46,205 nt of DNA from Clostridia bacterium (GTDB lineage: Bacteria; Bacillota; Sulfobacillia; SLMV01): contig PUNF01000005.1 in the NCBI GenBank assembly GCA_003552525.1, positions 1-46,205 on the forward strand, in the 5' to 3' direction. Position 1 is the first letter of the stretch; each line of letters begins with the position of its first letter. Shown one piece after another: positions 17,501-26,134 of the stretch. The notes beneath the pieces were generated by a model. That model ran no database searches. It saw only the letters and a list, made by a program, of their open reading frames with translations, and was not told the origin of the DNA. A program made the position numbers and the translations under genes.

Positions 17501-20193
17501 GTCGCCTCACCTTCGTTTCTCCCGCCTGGGAGGCGATGCTCGGGCACCCCGTTTGCGAGGTGATGGGATGCACCATGGAGGATTTCGCCCATCCCTCGGA
17601 CCGCGAGGTCTGCCGGTCCTTCTTCTCCGATGCCCTCGCGGGTGCGGATGCGGGCGATGTCGCGGAGTGTCGCGTGCAGCACGCGGACGGATCGTGGCGC
17701 TGGCATCGGATTGGGGCCACCCCGCTTCGCGATGGAGGGGCGGTGGTGGGCGTGGTGGGTACCTCGCAGGACATCACCGAGCGGGTGCACGCGGATCGGG
17801 CGCGCGAGGAGAGCGAGCAGCAATTCCGTCACCTGTTCATGGAATCGCCCGTCTCCATCATTATCCACGATCACCGGACCGGGGAAATCGTGGATGCCAA
17901 CCCAAACGCCTGGAAGATGTATGGGCTCTCGTCGCTGTCGGAACTACAAAACAACGCCTTCTGGCTGGCTTCCCCATACGGTTTCGATGAGGCACTCGCC
18001 AATATCCGGAGGGCCGTTCGCGAAGGCCCGCAGCAGTTCGAATGGAAGAACCGGGATATCCAAGGGAGGATCTTTTGGGAACTGGTCAGGCTGAGCCCGG
18101 TGGTGGTAGATGGTGTGAAGCGGGTCATGGCGACCACCATCGATATTACCGAACAAAAGGAGAGCGAACGACGACTGCAGGTGTTGAACCGGCGCTTGGC
18201 CGAGGAAACCGAAAAGGCGCGGGACGCCAACCGGGCCAAGGCGGACTTTTTGGCCAACATGAGTCACGAGGTGCGTACACCGCTCAACGGGATCCTGGGC
18301 ATGACGGGTCTTTTGTTGGACAGTGGTATCCGTGGCGAGGGCCGGCGCTATGCCGAGTCGATTCACATCAGCGGGGAGGCACTCCTCGGGTTGATTAACG
18401 ACATCCTGGATTTTTCCAAGATCGAGGCAGGCCGCCTGGAGATGGAGGAAATCGACTTCGACCTCGTGGGCCTCGTGGAGGATTTCGCCGACAGCATGGC
18501 CCTGCGCGCCGAGGAGGGGGGATTGGAACTCCTGTCCTATGTGCACCCCGGGATTCCCGAGACTTTGCGGGGGGATCCCGGTCGAATCCGACAGATCCTG
18601 GCAAACCTGGTGGGCAATGCCATTAAGTTTACCCCCGAGGGCCAGGTGGCGCTTTCGGTACACCCGGTGACGACGGGGGACGACGAGGGCGAGAACCGGA
18701 TGCGCTTGATGTTCACCGTGGAAGATACCGGCATTGGCATCCCCCGGGACAAGTTGCAGACGCTATTCAAGCGCTTCACCCAGGTGGACTCTTCGACCAC
18801 GCGGAAATACGGGGGCACCGGGTTGGGTCTTGCGATCTCGCGGGAGCTGGTTACGCGGATGGATGGCGAGATGGGGGTCGACAGCCGAGAAGGCGAGGGC
18901 TCGACTTTCTGGTTTACGATCTCGCTCGCACGACCCGCCCGGGTCCCCGACCCGCGCCCCCCGGTCATGGAGGGCCTACGGGGTGTGCGCACACTCGTCG
19001 TCGACGATAATGCGACGAACCGGGAGATCCTCTCGAGTATGCTCCTCGGCTGGGAAATGCGTACCACGACCCTGGAGGATCCCAGCCGGGCACTCGAGGT
19101 TTTGCATTGCGCCCGAAGGTCCGGGGATCCCTTCCGTCTACTGCTCGTGGATATGCAGATGCCGGGTATGGATGGGGAAGCGTTGGGATCGCTGGTACGC
19201 GGCGATGACAGGCTCCGTGATCTGCGGCTTGTCATGTTGACATCGATGGCCATGCGCGGTCAACCGCGACGCCTGGCTGACATCGGTTTCGATGGATATC
19301 TCAGCAAACCCATACGCAGGGAGGAACTCCGCGGCGTGCTCGCGCTGGCCATGGAGGGCGGGGACCCTTCGGATGACGCTCTCGGGAGATCCCTCGCCAC
19401 CCGCCACCTCGTGCGGGAGCGATCCCGCCGGGCGACCGGAGATGGTCGCCGTGTCCTGGTGGTGGAGGACAATCCGACCAACCAGGAGGTGGCGCTGGGG
19501 ATTCTCGGCAATCTGGGTTTCCAAGCACGGGGCGTCGATGATGGTTTTCGCGCCCTCGAAGTGCTGGCAGAAGAAGACTACGACGCCGTTCTCATGGACG
19601 TGCAGATGCCCGGGATGGACGGGATGGAGACCACCCGGAGGATTCGTGATTCCCGAGAAGTTCGCGATCCCGGGGTACCCATCATCGCACTGACGGCCCA
19701 CGCCCTGGCGTCGGATCGTGAGGCCTGCCTCGAGGCAGGCATGGATGACTACCTGGCCAAGCCCGTCACCCCGGCGGCCATGGTGCAAACACTCGAACGG
19801 GTGCTGGAAGACGCCGGAAGCGGGGAAGAGGTTGGCACGCGCGATGGGGCGATACTCGATGTCAGGGGATTATTGGCACGCACCATGGGAGACGAAGCCC
19901 TGGCCCGGGATATCCTCGGCGGCTTCCTCGTGGACGCCGCGGAACAGTTGGACGCGATGGCAACACACCGAACCGACGGAGACCTGGCCGGTGTCGCCGT
20001 GATCGCCCACACGCTCAAGGGTGCCGCCGCGAGCGTGTCAGCCGAACCGATGCGCGAGGCGGCCGCCGGGGTCGAAACCGCAGCGCGCGACGGGAATGTC
20101 GATGCCGTAGAGGCAGCGGAGGCGACCCTGCGCCATGCCCTGTCGCGCCTGGAGAAGGAAATCGAGGAAATTATGGGGGAGGATTCGCCCTAG
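14584..20193 (+). CDS. Giant multi-PAS hybrid histidine kinase (HisKA-HATPase-REC-REC-Hpt)
   Basis: 1869 residues; start ATG 14584 behind GGGAGGGAAG, not the earlier in-frame codons. No membrane helix is evident, so it is likely cytoplasmic. Domains in order: a PAS-like segment (about 15-115); a GAF-like segment (about 125-290); seven PAS-type repeats starting near 300, 430, 560, 680, 810, 950 and 1075, several with PAC ends such as VVDVTAAKR and DITERK; HisKA with phospho-acceptor His1228 in MSHEVRTP; HATPase with N box ILANLVGNAIKFTPEG, DTGIGIP and GGTGLGLAIS; a first receiver with Asp1523 (VDMQMPGMDG); a second receiver with Asp1672 (MDVQMPGMDG); and Hpt His1809 (IAHTLKGAA). This is a complete internal phosphorelay, His-Asp-His, able to pass phosphate on to the upstream REC-GGDEF protein. 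The signals are unknown; so many PAS domains suggest redox or ligand integration. Confidence 0.93.
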   Translation: MLDKAREGAAGAVTGIAYHAIIRDRDGVCIDHEIVSANRAWMDLLGLEEDPVGSRGNALLEGVGPDAADIPAEVEALLREGGPRRIHLGQGNRTLALELDASDSGGFFSTLRDVTTRPNRDPEVLSSLTAELVSLVHPIDHRVLASAFRRLSGAAYVGINLYDEDRTHSTTAALVGDEAALSRAESILGVSLEGAQWSLDPRRIATIESGRPVRFDGLGATSMGALPEDALRTIEDTLDLGPIYVIMLTSGEGTPVGDAILLMPPGREIGCSEELEIYAGHVATLLVRDRVQTRLRAHNRHFEQLAEGLEEVFWIRSADTEEMLYISPAYERIWGRSRAALYRDPSEFFASILPEDRPGVARAYAQYAEEGHFDMEYRILRPDDAVRWIWARSFPVRDGEGRVVRNIGMAMDITERKDHARVLAEQKRRFTNLVDNVPGAIFRCKPDAHWTMQYLSDAITDITGYPPADFLGNHRRTFQSVIHEADRDAVAAAVQGSIERDEPYAVDYRVRHADGGHRWVRENGRAMRDETGHPCFLDGAIFDVTDEHGRARALRENQDYLSTLLEALPDMVFHLGEDGEFVNVFTSTEELLYLPREELVGRRVDTIFPADLAEAFRAHIQSVIRGGALEVLEYSLPGETHDHWFEARTVPLPQGGVLAVVVDVTAAKRTEQAVLESEQNLRATLDSIGDAVVATDVRGCVAWMNPVAESLTGWPIRDALGAPITDILDIVHAQTGEPVPNPAIEVLRSGRVVELEDDSILLTRDGKQLDIADSAAPITDETGEATGVVMVFRDITEQRAAERALAESRRQLELFFSQSISGFFFSELPRPIHREVARVDQGAASEMFRTLQFTRVNRAMVKQYRARDDRDFVGQRVADFFVENLPIEKEHQLFREGSLRAETRERRLDGSEIWILGDYRCVYDGDYIIGAFGTQSDITARKMTEHALRDSEERYRLLVDHSYDIIYKTDDAGRLTFVSPAWEAMLGHPVCEVMGCTMEDFAHPSDREVCRSFFSDALAGADAGDVAECRVQHADGSWRWHRIGATPLRDGGAVVGVVGTSQDITERVHADRAREESEQQFRHLFMESPVSIIIHDHRTGEIVDANPNAWKMYGLSSLSELQNNAFWLASPYGFDEALANIRRAVREGPQQFEWKNRDIQGRIFWELVRLSPVVVDGVKRVMATTIDITEQKESERRLQVLNRRLAEETEKARDANRAKADFLANMSHEVRTPLNGILGMTGLLLDSGIRGEGRRYAESIHISGEALLGLINDILDFSKIEAGRLEMEEIDFDLVGLVEDFADSMALRAEEGGLELLSYVHPGIPETLRGDPGRIRQILANLVGNAIKFTPEGQVALSVHPVTTGDDEGENRMRLMFTVEDTGIGIPRDKLQTLFKRFTQVDSSTTRKYGGTGLGLAISRELVTRMDGEMGVDSREGEGSTFWFTISLARPARVPDPRPPVMEGLRGVRTLVVDDNATNREILSSMLLGWEMRTTTLEDPSRALEVLHCARRSGDPFRLLLVDMQMPGMDGEALGSLVRGDDRLRDLRLVMLTSMAMRGQPRRLADIGFDGYLSKPIRREELRGVLALAMEGGDPSDDALGRSLATRHLVRERSRRATGDGRRVLVVEDNPTNQEVALGILGNLGFQARGVDDGFRALEVLAEEDYDAVLMDVQMPGMDGMETTRRIRDSREVRDPGVPIIALTAHALASDREACLEAGMDDYLAKPVTPAAMVQTLERVLEDAGSGEEVGTRDGAILDVRGLLARTMGDEALARDILGGFLVDAAEQLDAMATHRTDGDLAGVAVIAHTLKGAAASVSAEPMREAAAGVETAARDGNVDAVEAAEATLRHALSRLEKEIEEIMGEDSP

Positions 20194-20234
20194 GATCTGT
20201 CGTAAGGGAATCAGTGGCCAGGGGAGGACGTGCT

Positions 20235-23147
20235 TTGAACCGCGACCAGTATCCGCTCGATACCCTTCTTTCCCCGTTGCCCATTGCCCTCGCGACGGGC
20301 ATCGGCATCCTAGGGCTATCCGCCGTTGCTCCGGTGATGTTGAGTGCCAACGTCGGGGTGGCTATCGTGGCCGTGGTCTCGATGTACCTGGGCTTGTCCG
20401 GTGGATTCGGGGCCGCGGGCGGGGCCACGGGGGCACTGTTGGCCATCGGTGCATGGCAGGGGCTCCCACTATACTCCCTGGTCATGGGCGCTGCGGCCTA
20501 CCTATCCTTCGCCCTGGTCCTGGGGCGCGCTACCGAGGCGAATCGAGAGCAGGCTCGCGTCGTCGAGGAGCAGCGGCGGCGCCTGCACGATATCGCGGAC
20601 GAATACGACACCATCTTCCACGGCACCCGTTCGCCCATGTTCCTGGTGGACGTCATCGAAGGACACCAGTTTTGCTACATACGGAACAATCGTGCGCACC
20701 GGGAAGCCACGGGATTCTCCACCTCCGAGATCCGTGGCAAGCAGCCCCGGGATATCCTCGAGCCCGAAGAGGCTGGGCGCGTGCAGGAGCAATATCGGCG
20801 CTGTGTGCAATCCCGTCAACCGGTCACCTTTGAAGCCACCATGGTATTCAAGGGTGTCCCGCGCACCTGGGTGACCACCCTGACGCCCGTCTTCGCCGAG
20901 GATGGATCCGTGGCGCAAATCGTCGGATCCTCGCAGGAGGTCGCCGCGGTGCGGGCCGCCCAGGAAGAAGCCTGGGCGCGGGAACAGCAATTCCGAAGTT
21001 TGGCGGAGAACTCCCCGGACCTCATCACCCGGGTCGACCGTGATTACCGCCGCCTGTACACCAATCCCGCTGTCCGGGATTTCCTCGGTTACGACGTGGA
21101 GGCGGCAATCGGCCGCACCAACCGGGAGCTGGGGATTCCCGAGGCCATGACTGAACAGTGGGAGGGTGCGGTGGAGGCGGTCTTTCGGACGCAGCGGCCC
21201 CAGGTACGCGAGTGGTCATTGGAGCATGACGGAACATTGCGCCATTACTTCGCCCGGCTGGTGCCGGAGAAGAACGAGGAGGGTGTGGTCACATCGGTGC
21301 TGAGCATTTCCCGCGATGTGACCGGCCTCAAGCGCGCCGAGGAGGCGTTGCGTGCCAGCGAGGAGAAGCACCGGGCCCTCGTCGAGCAATCGGCGGAGAT
21401 GTTCTTTTTGTTGGACTTCGAGGGAACCGTTGTGGAGGTCAATCCGGCCGCAGCGCGCGCCATCGGGCATTCCCGGGATGCGATTGTGGGCCAAACGGCA
21501 ATGGATCTGCTCGCCCGGGACGAACGGCCAGCCCTCGATCGCGGGGATTTGCGGGCTCTCGCGCGCCACGCTACCCTGCGCACCGAGGAACTTCAGATTC
21601 TCGCGCGCGATGGGAATCCCGTTCCCGTGGAGGTGACGCTCAGCGGTGTACACTTCGGGGGTCGGCAATATGTGATGGCCCTGGCGCGCGACATCCGGGA
21701 ACGTCGCCGAATGGAAGCGTCCATTGCCGAGCACCATGCCTACAACCGCTCGCTGCTCGAGGTGTTCCCGGATACGATCGTCGTTTGTGACGGGCAGGGG
21801 GTCTTCCGCGATATCCGTACTTCCCATACCGAGGTGATGATGTGGTCCCGGGAAGCAATCATCGGGAGCCGCGTCCGGGATGTGTTGCCGCCCGAGGAAG
21901 CCGAATTGTTCATCGAACACGTGCACGCCGCCCTGTCCACCGGGGCCGCCCAGTTCATGGAGTACTCCCTACCCACCCGGAAGGGGCGTCGCTGGTTCGA
22001 AGCGCGTACCGTGGCCCTGGACGATGAGCGGACCCTATCGGTCCTCATCGATATCCACGATCGCAAGCGCAACGAGGAGCGCCTGCGATACATGAGCTAC
22101 CATGATGCCCTCACCGACCTTCACAATCGCCACTTCGCCGAGGAACAGCTCCGCCGCCTCGAGGAAGCAAAGACGTTGCCGGTGAGCATCATCATGGCCG
22201 ATCTCAATGGCCTGAAACTGGTCAACGATGCCTATGGCTACCGTGTGGGGGATCGGATGCTTCTGGCCGCCGCCAGAGTCCTGGAGAAGGCTTGCCGGGG
22301 AGGGGATGTGCTAGCTCGCTGGGGTGGGGACGAGTTCGTGCTGGTCTTGCCGGACACCGGTGCCTACACGGCCGAGGCCATCCGGTGGCGCATCGAGGCA
22401 TTGCTGCGTCCCGTGCGCGTGGAAGAGGTCCCCCTCTCTATGAGCCTCGGCGTGGCCACCCGCGCGAAGTCGAGTACCTCCCTGCAGGCGACGCTCGTGG
22501 CCGCTGAGGATCAGATGCACCGACACAAGCTCATGGAGAGCCGCAGCCAGAAGAACGTGGTGGTCTCCGCGGTCCTCGGGACCCTGGCCCAAAAGAGCCA
22601 CGAGACGGAGCAGCACGCGAGGCGGATGTCCGAATATGCCCGGATCATCGGGGCGCGTCTCGGTCTTTCGGCTTCCGAGATGAGCCAACTGGATCTGTTG
22701 GCGAAGCTGCACGATATCGGAAAGATCTCCGTGGCCGAGGAGATCCTGGCCAAGCCCGCTTCCCTCGACCGCACCGAATGGCAGATCATCCGGGACCACC
22801 CGAGCGCGGGTTATCGCATCGCCCGCGTCACCGATGAGTTCAGCCACGTGGCCGACGATATCCTCGCCCACCACGAGTGGTGGAACGGTGAGGGATATCC
22901 CCAGGGATTGGCCGGGGAAGGAATCCCCCTCCTGGCGCGCATCGTTGCCATCGCGGATGCCTACGAGGCCATGACCAGTGGCCGTCCCTACCGAAGCCCC
23001 ATGTCGGACGCGGACGCCCTGGAGGAATTGAAGCACTGTGCGGGCACCCAGTTCGATCCGGGCCTGGTGGATGTTTTCGTGGAGGCCGTGCGAGAGGGGC
23101 GTAGCGCCGGGATCGACGGTTCCGGCATGTCATCTACGCGAGGGTGA
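20235..23147 (+). CDS. Membrane PAS-GGDEF-HD-GYP c-di-GMP enzyme
   Basis: 970 residues from TTG 20235, seven bases after GGGGAGG; an earlier in-frame GTG at 20214 has no such site. Three hydrophobic segments within residues 12-95 anchor it. Four PAS domains begin near 120, 248, 374 and 499. A GGDEF domain (about 620-775) has an intact GGDEF at 697-701 and an RGGD inhibitory site just before it. A C-terminal HD-GYP phosphodiesterase (about 780-960) has the pair His826-Asp827 in LHDIGK, ILAHHEWWNGEGYP, and IADAYEAMTSGRPYR. Synthesis and degradation of c-di-GMP thus share one protein, with product feedback on the cyclase. It follows the hybrid kinase by 41 bases in the same operon. Its 3' end overlaps the convergent DUF1294 gene by 14 bases. 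Confidence 0.92.
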   Translation: MNRDQYPLDTLLSPLPIALATGIGILGLSAVAPVMLSANVGVAIVAVVSMYLGLSGGFGAAGGATGALLAIGAWQGLPLYSLVMGAAAYLSFALVLGRATEANREQARVVEEQRRRLHDIADEYDTIFHGTRSPMFLVDVIEGHQFCYIRNNRAHREATGFSTSEIRGKQPRDILEPEEAGRVQEQYRRCVQSRQPVTFEATMVFKGVPRTWVTTLTPVFAEDGSVAQIVGSSQEVAAVRAAQEEAWAREQQFRSLAENSPDLITRVDRDYRRLYTNPAVRDFLGYDVEAAIGRTNRELGIPEAMTEQWEGAVEAVFRTQRPQVREWSLEHDGTLRHYFARLVPEKNEEGVVTSVLSISRDVTGLKRAEEALRASEEKHRALVEQSAEMFFLLDFEGTVVEVNPAAARAIGHSRDAIVGQTAMDLLARDERPALDRGDLRALARHATLRTEELQILARDGNPVPVEVTLSGVHFGGRQYVMALARDIRERRRMEASIAEHHAYNRSLLEVFPDTIVVCDGQGVFRDIRTSHTEVMMWSREAIIGSRVRDVLPPEEAELFIEHVHAALSTGAAQFMEYSLPTRKGRRWFEARTVALDDERTLSVLIDIHDRKRNEERLRYMSYHDALTDLHNRHFAEEQLRRLEEAKTLPVSIIMADLNGLKLVNDAYGYRVGDRMLLAAARVLEKACRGGDVLARWGGDEFVLVLPDTGAYTAEAIRWRIEALLRPVRVEEVPLSMSLGVATRAKSSTSLQATLVAAEDQMHRHKLMESRSQKNVVVSAVLGTLAQKSHETEQHARRMSEYARIIGARLGLSASEMSQLDLLAKLHDIGKISVAEEILAKPASLDRTEWQIIRDHPSAGYRIARVTDEFSHVADDILAHHEWWNGEGYPQGLAGEGIPLLARIVAIADAYEAMTSGRPYRSPMSDADALEELKHCAGTQFDPGLVDVFVEAVREGRSAGIDGSGMSSTRG

Positions 23148-23430
23148 GCAGGTAGCGGTATACCATCCAAAGCATGACGATCCCGTACGCGATGGAAAGA
23201 AGGGGGAGTCCCAGGCGAAATGCCGGCTTGGCCCGCTTGTGCCTGCGCCAGCGCATGCCAATGTAGACCCCGAAGGCGCCCCCTACGGCGGCCACCGACA
23301 ACAGGATGCGTTCCCGGACGCGCCGTCGGCGCAGCCGTGCCCGCCGCTTATCGAGGTACATCAGGAGAAGCCCGACGGTATTGATCGCGAAGAAGTAGCC
23401 GAGTGCTGCGAGCAACACGTTTCGATCCAT
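23134..23430 (-). CDS. DUF1294 small membrane protein
   Basis: 98 residues from ATG 23430 with GGGGAGGGGG upstream. Hydrophobic helices lie at about 6-24, 43-58 and 74-94, with a strongly basic loop (DKRRARLRRRRVRERI) and the family-like GGAFGVYIGMRWRRHKRAKPAF stretch, split here by its central turn. DUF1294 proteins are short, widespread and uncharacterised; some carry an N-terminal cold-shock domain, absent here. The tail overlaps the end of the c-di-GMP enzyme on the other strand. A strong GC hairpin separates it from the upstream carboxypeptidase gene, so its expression may be partly independent. Confidence 0.85.
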   Translation of the reverse strand: MDRNVLLAALGYFFAINTVGLLLMYLDKRRARLRRRRVRERILLSVAAVGGAFGVYIGMRWRRHKRAKPAFRLGLPLLSIAYGIVMLWMVYRYLLTLA

Positions 23431-23446
23431 GGGACCCCCTCCCCGC

Positions 23447-23470
23447 GGGGCGGGCGGTGGCGCCCGCCCC
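23447..23470 (-). terminator. GC hairpin after the carboxypeptidase gene
   Basis: GGGGCGGGCG and CGCCCGCCCC form a perfect 10-bp stem with a 4-base loop, 17 bases beyond the M14 stop. No T run follows on the minus strand, and the stem abuts the ribosome binding site of DUF1294, so it could end transcription or shape that leader. Confidence 0.6.
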
Positions 23471-23486
23471 GTCGCCTTTGGATTGC

Positions 23487-25169
23487 CTAGGGCAGATCCA
23501 GCGTGACCCGCCGCGTGCCGCCCTTTTCCGAAACCACGGTCACGTGTACCCGGGCCGGCGTGTCCTCGTCCGTCTTCCGCACGGTCCAGCGCGCCATGCC
23601 CGTCGCGGGGGGCCAGGCCCGGAAGCGGGAGTAGTGCTGGGGACGCTGCACCCGGCCCGCCAGGTGCCCGAGCGACTGCTCCTCCCGCCCCGAGACGTGC
23701 GTCGCCCCTTCCGCCGTGATGCGGGCCAGAACCGGCTTGGCCCGGCCCATCTCGATGGCCCGCTCGGTGACGTTGGTGCAGATGTAGCCGATGTTGCCCA
23801 CGAGTATCTCGACCTCGTACACGTCATCGCCGAGGGGGCGGACGTCGGCCCGTTCCACCATGATCTCGGGGGCCGCCGCCGCGTGCCGGGCGGTGAAGGC
23901 AGCACCACCCCGGCAGATCTCGTCGAGCAGCGGGCCGGCCGGGGGATTGCGGAAGGTATACATGCGGCGCCATCCGCCGATCTCCACCGGCCCCAGCTGC
24001 GGATGCTCGAAGGGACGCCAGTCGGCGAAGCCCGCGCCGTCGAGCACATCATCGCTCCACTGCAAAAGCTTCAGGTTTTCCTCTTCCGTGAAGGCGCGCA
24101 GCGGGAAGACCCAGTCCTTGTCGATGCCGGCGGCGGCGAAGACATCCCAAAGCTCCACGGTATAGCAGACGCTTCCGAGCTGGCCGTAGATGAAATCCTT
24201 GGAGGTGCCCATCCGCGGCTTGGCCCCCGGGGGGCTGAAGTCGCCGGGGTTCTCCAGGGTGGGATATCCCAGGGTATTCCGGGCCATCCCCGCGATATTC
24301 TTCAAGAGGTTGAGGTCGGATCGGGGTACCGGTTCCCCGCCCATCTCCAAGGGCGGAAGAATGATGCCCGAGTGGGTGTGGTAGTTTACGGCACCCCCGA
24401 TGTTGGGGTGATCGAGGATGAAGCGGCAGATGGCTGCGATTTCGGGTTCCTCCATGGGGTAGTCGCCCCCGCCGTATTCCTCGCCCTCGGGCCCCCAGCC
24501 GTAGGGGTAATTGCGGTTCATGTTCCCGTCCATGGGTTTTGGGATGGGTACATCGGCGTTGCCCTCGAAGCCCTCGATGATTCCCTCGGGGATGACGCGG
24601 TAGTACTCGCCGCCGAACTCGTAGGGCTCCCGCGGCACCATGACCCGGGGATCGTGACGGGAGATCTTCCACTCGCCCTTGGGATCGGGGACGCGCATGT
24701 CCAGGATCTCGCCGTCCCCGTCCACGTCGCGATAGTGCAGACCGTGCCCGAATTGCTCCTCGCCGGGCAGGTATCGGCCGTTGCCGATCCACTCGTAGAA
24801 GGTGTCCGTCAAACAGATCTCCGCGCCGTCGGGGTTGACCCGGGGCAGGATGTAGAACACGCGCTCCTCGAGCAGGCGGGTGATTTCGGCGTCCTGGCCA
24901 TATCCCTCGAGCAAGTGCCGGCAGGTGTAAAGGGCCACCATGGAACCGGTGACTTCCTCGGGGTGGGTATTGGCGTCGATGTAATACCCGGGCTTTTCGC
25001 CCGCGGGGGCATTGGGGGCGGTGATCTCCATCATCCAGAGTTCGCGCCCGCGATGGCTTTGTCCGATGGAATAGAGGTTGGCGGTTTCCGGGTGGGCGGC
25101 GGCCAGGGCTTGTAAATCGGCAGTCAGTTCCTCGTAGGTATAGTAGTGGTCAAACAGGGGTTCGGTCAC
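23487..25169 (-). CDS. M14-family zinc carboxypeptidase
   Basis: 560 residues from GTG 25169, preceded by AAAGAGGTG. It is a metallocarboxypeptidase of the M14 family. The N-terminal catalytic domain has DANTHPEEVTGS with zinc ligands His69 and Glu72, LPRVNPDGAE, and MNRNYPYGWG. The third zinc ligand is the histidine in NYHTHSG (about residue 256). The general base is in CYTVELWDVF (about 332). Residues from about 400 on form a beta-rich tail (VEILVGNIGYICTNVTERA). There is no signal peptide, unusual for an enzyme of this type, so it is either cytoplasmic or exported another way. It probably trims C-terminal residues from peptides. It is divergent from the FMN riboswitch and shares that intergenic space. 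Confidence 0.88.
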   Translation of the reverse strand: MTEPLFDHYYTYEELTADLQALAAAHPETANLYSIGQSHRGRELWMMEITAPNAPAGEKPGYYIDANTHPEEVTGSMVALYTCRHLLEGYGQDAEITRLLEERVFYILPRVNPDGAEICLTDTFYEWIGNGRYLPGEEQFGHGLHYRDVDGDGEILDMRVPDPKGEWKISRHDPRVMVPREPYEFGGEYYRVIPEGIIEGFEGNADVPIPKPMDGNMNRNYPYGWGPEGEEYGGGDYPMEEPEIAAICRFILDHPNIGGAVNYHTHSGIILPPLEMGGEPVPRSDLNLLKNIAGMARNTLGYPTLENPGDFSPPGAKPRMGTSKDFIYGQLGSVCYTVELWDVFAAAGIDKDWVFPLRAFTEEENLKLLQWSDDVLDGAGFADWRPFEHPQLGPVEIGGWRRMYTFRNPPAGPLLDEICRGGAAFTARHAAAAPEIMVERADVRPLGDDVYEVEILVGNIGYICTNVTERAIEMGRAKPVLARITAEGATHVSGREEQSLGHLAGRVQRPQHYSRFRAWPPATGMARWTVRKTDEDTPARVHVTVVSEKGGTRRVTLDLP

Positions 25170-25302
25170 GCGTTTCGCACCTCTTTCGTCGCGACGTCCG
25201 CGGACGTCGCTTGTCCGGTCGCTACCAGAAGTATTTCGCCACGCGGGGTACAGTCCCTCGGGAAATTGGCAGATCGATCGGGGTTTTCCGGCGACGCCAT
25301 TG

Positions 25303-25311
25303 TGCTACAAT
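25303..25311 (+). promoter_or_regulatory. Extended -10 promoter for ribU
   Basis: TG at 25303-25304, one base, then TACAAT at 25306-25311, with a poor TTTTCC-like -35 about 16 bases upstream. Transcription would start near 25318, placing the whole riboswitch in the leader. Confidence 0.6.
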
Positions 25312-25336
25312 AATGGCAGTCTCCCCACGGGGAGTA

Positions 25337-25484
25337 CCAATCTTCGGGGTCGGGTGAGCCGGGATACTCCGGTGAGTCCCAACCGGTGGTGATGCACCCG
25401 CGCGGTGCGAGCCCACGAACTGCCCAGCAGCCGAACCGGTGAGAACCCGGTGCCGACGGTAGAGTCCGGATGGAAGAAGATTGG
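25337..25484 (+). ncRNA. FMN riboswitch (RFN element)
   Basis: The conserved RFN blocks are all present in order: TCTTCGGGG then CGGGTGA, ACCGGTGGTGAT, GCGAGCCC, CCGGTGAGAACCCGGTGCCGA split by its loop, GGTAGAGTCCGGATG and AGAAGA. Stem P1 is closed by CCAATCTTC (25337-25345) with GAAGATTGG (25476-25484). It precedes a riboflavin transporter. The likely expression platform is a downstream hairpin (GGGCGC at 25486-25491 with GCGCCC at 25505-25510), which would shut off expression when FMN is bound. Confidence 0.96.
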
Positions 25485-25543
25485 CGGGCGCAGCAAGGGT
25501 GCCGGCGCCCCCCTTCGCCCACCCCCACTGGAGGGAATTACGC

Positions 25544-26092
25544 GTGCGCAAGACGAAGAGACTGGTCGCCATTGCCCTGTTCGGTGCACTTTCGACGGTG
25601 TTGATGTGGTTTCCGAAGTTCCCACTGCTCCCGCAGGTCCCGTTCATGTCCTACGATTTCAGCGATGTTCCGGTGTTGATCGGTACCTTTACCCTGGGCC
25701 CCGCCGCCGGCTTTTTCATCACGACCATCAAGAACGTATTGTATTTCATCACCCGCGCCCGGTCGGGCCCCATCGGCAGCTTCATGAACTGGAGTACCAC
25801 GCTGGCCTTCATCCTGGTGGCGGGAGCGATCTACTACGCGCTGCGCCCGGATCGGAAGGGTGCGCTCATCGGCATGGGAGTGGGGATCCTCAGCCTGACC
25901 GTCGTGGGCGTGATCCTCAACATCTACGTCGCCCTGCCGGCGTGGGGCATCCCGCCGGGCGAGGTGCGTGGCCTGATCACTTCCGCGGTCATCCCGTTTA
26001 ACCTGCTGCGGGGATTGATCAGCTCCGTGGTCACCTTCCTGCTGCTTCCGCGGGCCATGAAGCTCATCGGGGGCCTCGGCATCGGTGCGTGA
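25544..26092 (+). CDS. ribU: Riboflavin ECF transporter S component
   Basis: 182-residue membrane protein starting at GTG 25544, eight bases after GGAGGG. It has about six hydrophobic helices. The sequence follows the RibU pattern: an N-terminal RLVAIALFGALSTVLMW, then FMSYDFSDVPVLIGTF, FFITTIKNVLYF, and FNLLRGLISSVVTFLL near the end. It binds riboflavin at the outer face and needs the shared EcfA/EcfA'/EcfT energising module, not encoded here. The FMN riboswitch directly upstream supports the substrate assignment and shows that import is turned off when FMN is plentiful. The next gene begins 42 bases downstream. Confidence 0.93.
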   Translation: MRKTKRLVAIALFGALSTVLMWFPKFPLLPQVPFMSYDFSDVPVLIGTFTLGPAAGFFITTIKNVLYFITRARSGPIGSFMNWSTTLAFILVAGAIYYALRPDRKGALIGMGVGILSLTVVGVILNIYVALPAWGIPPGEVRGLITSAVIPFNLLRGLISSVVTFLLLPRAMKLIGGLGIGA

Positions 26093-26134
26093 GGCGACGG
26101 CGGAAACGATTGCCGGTTTTTGAGGAGGTGGCGG

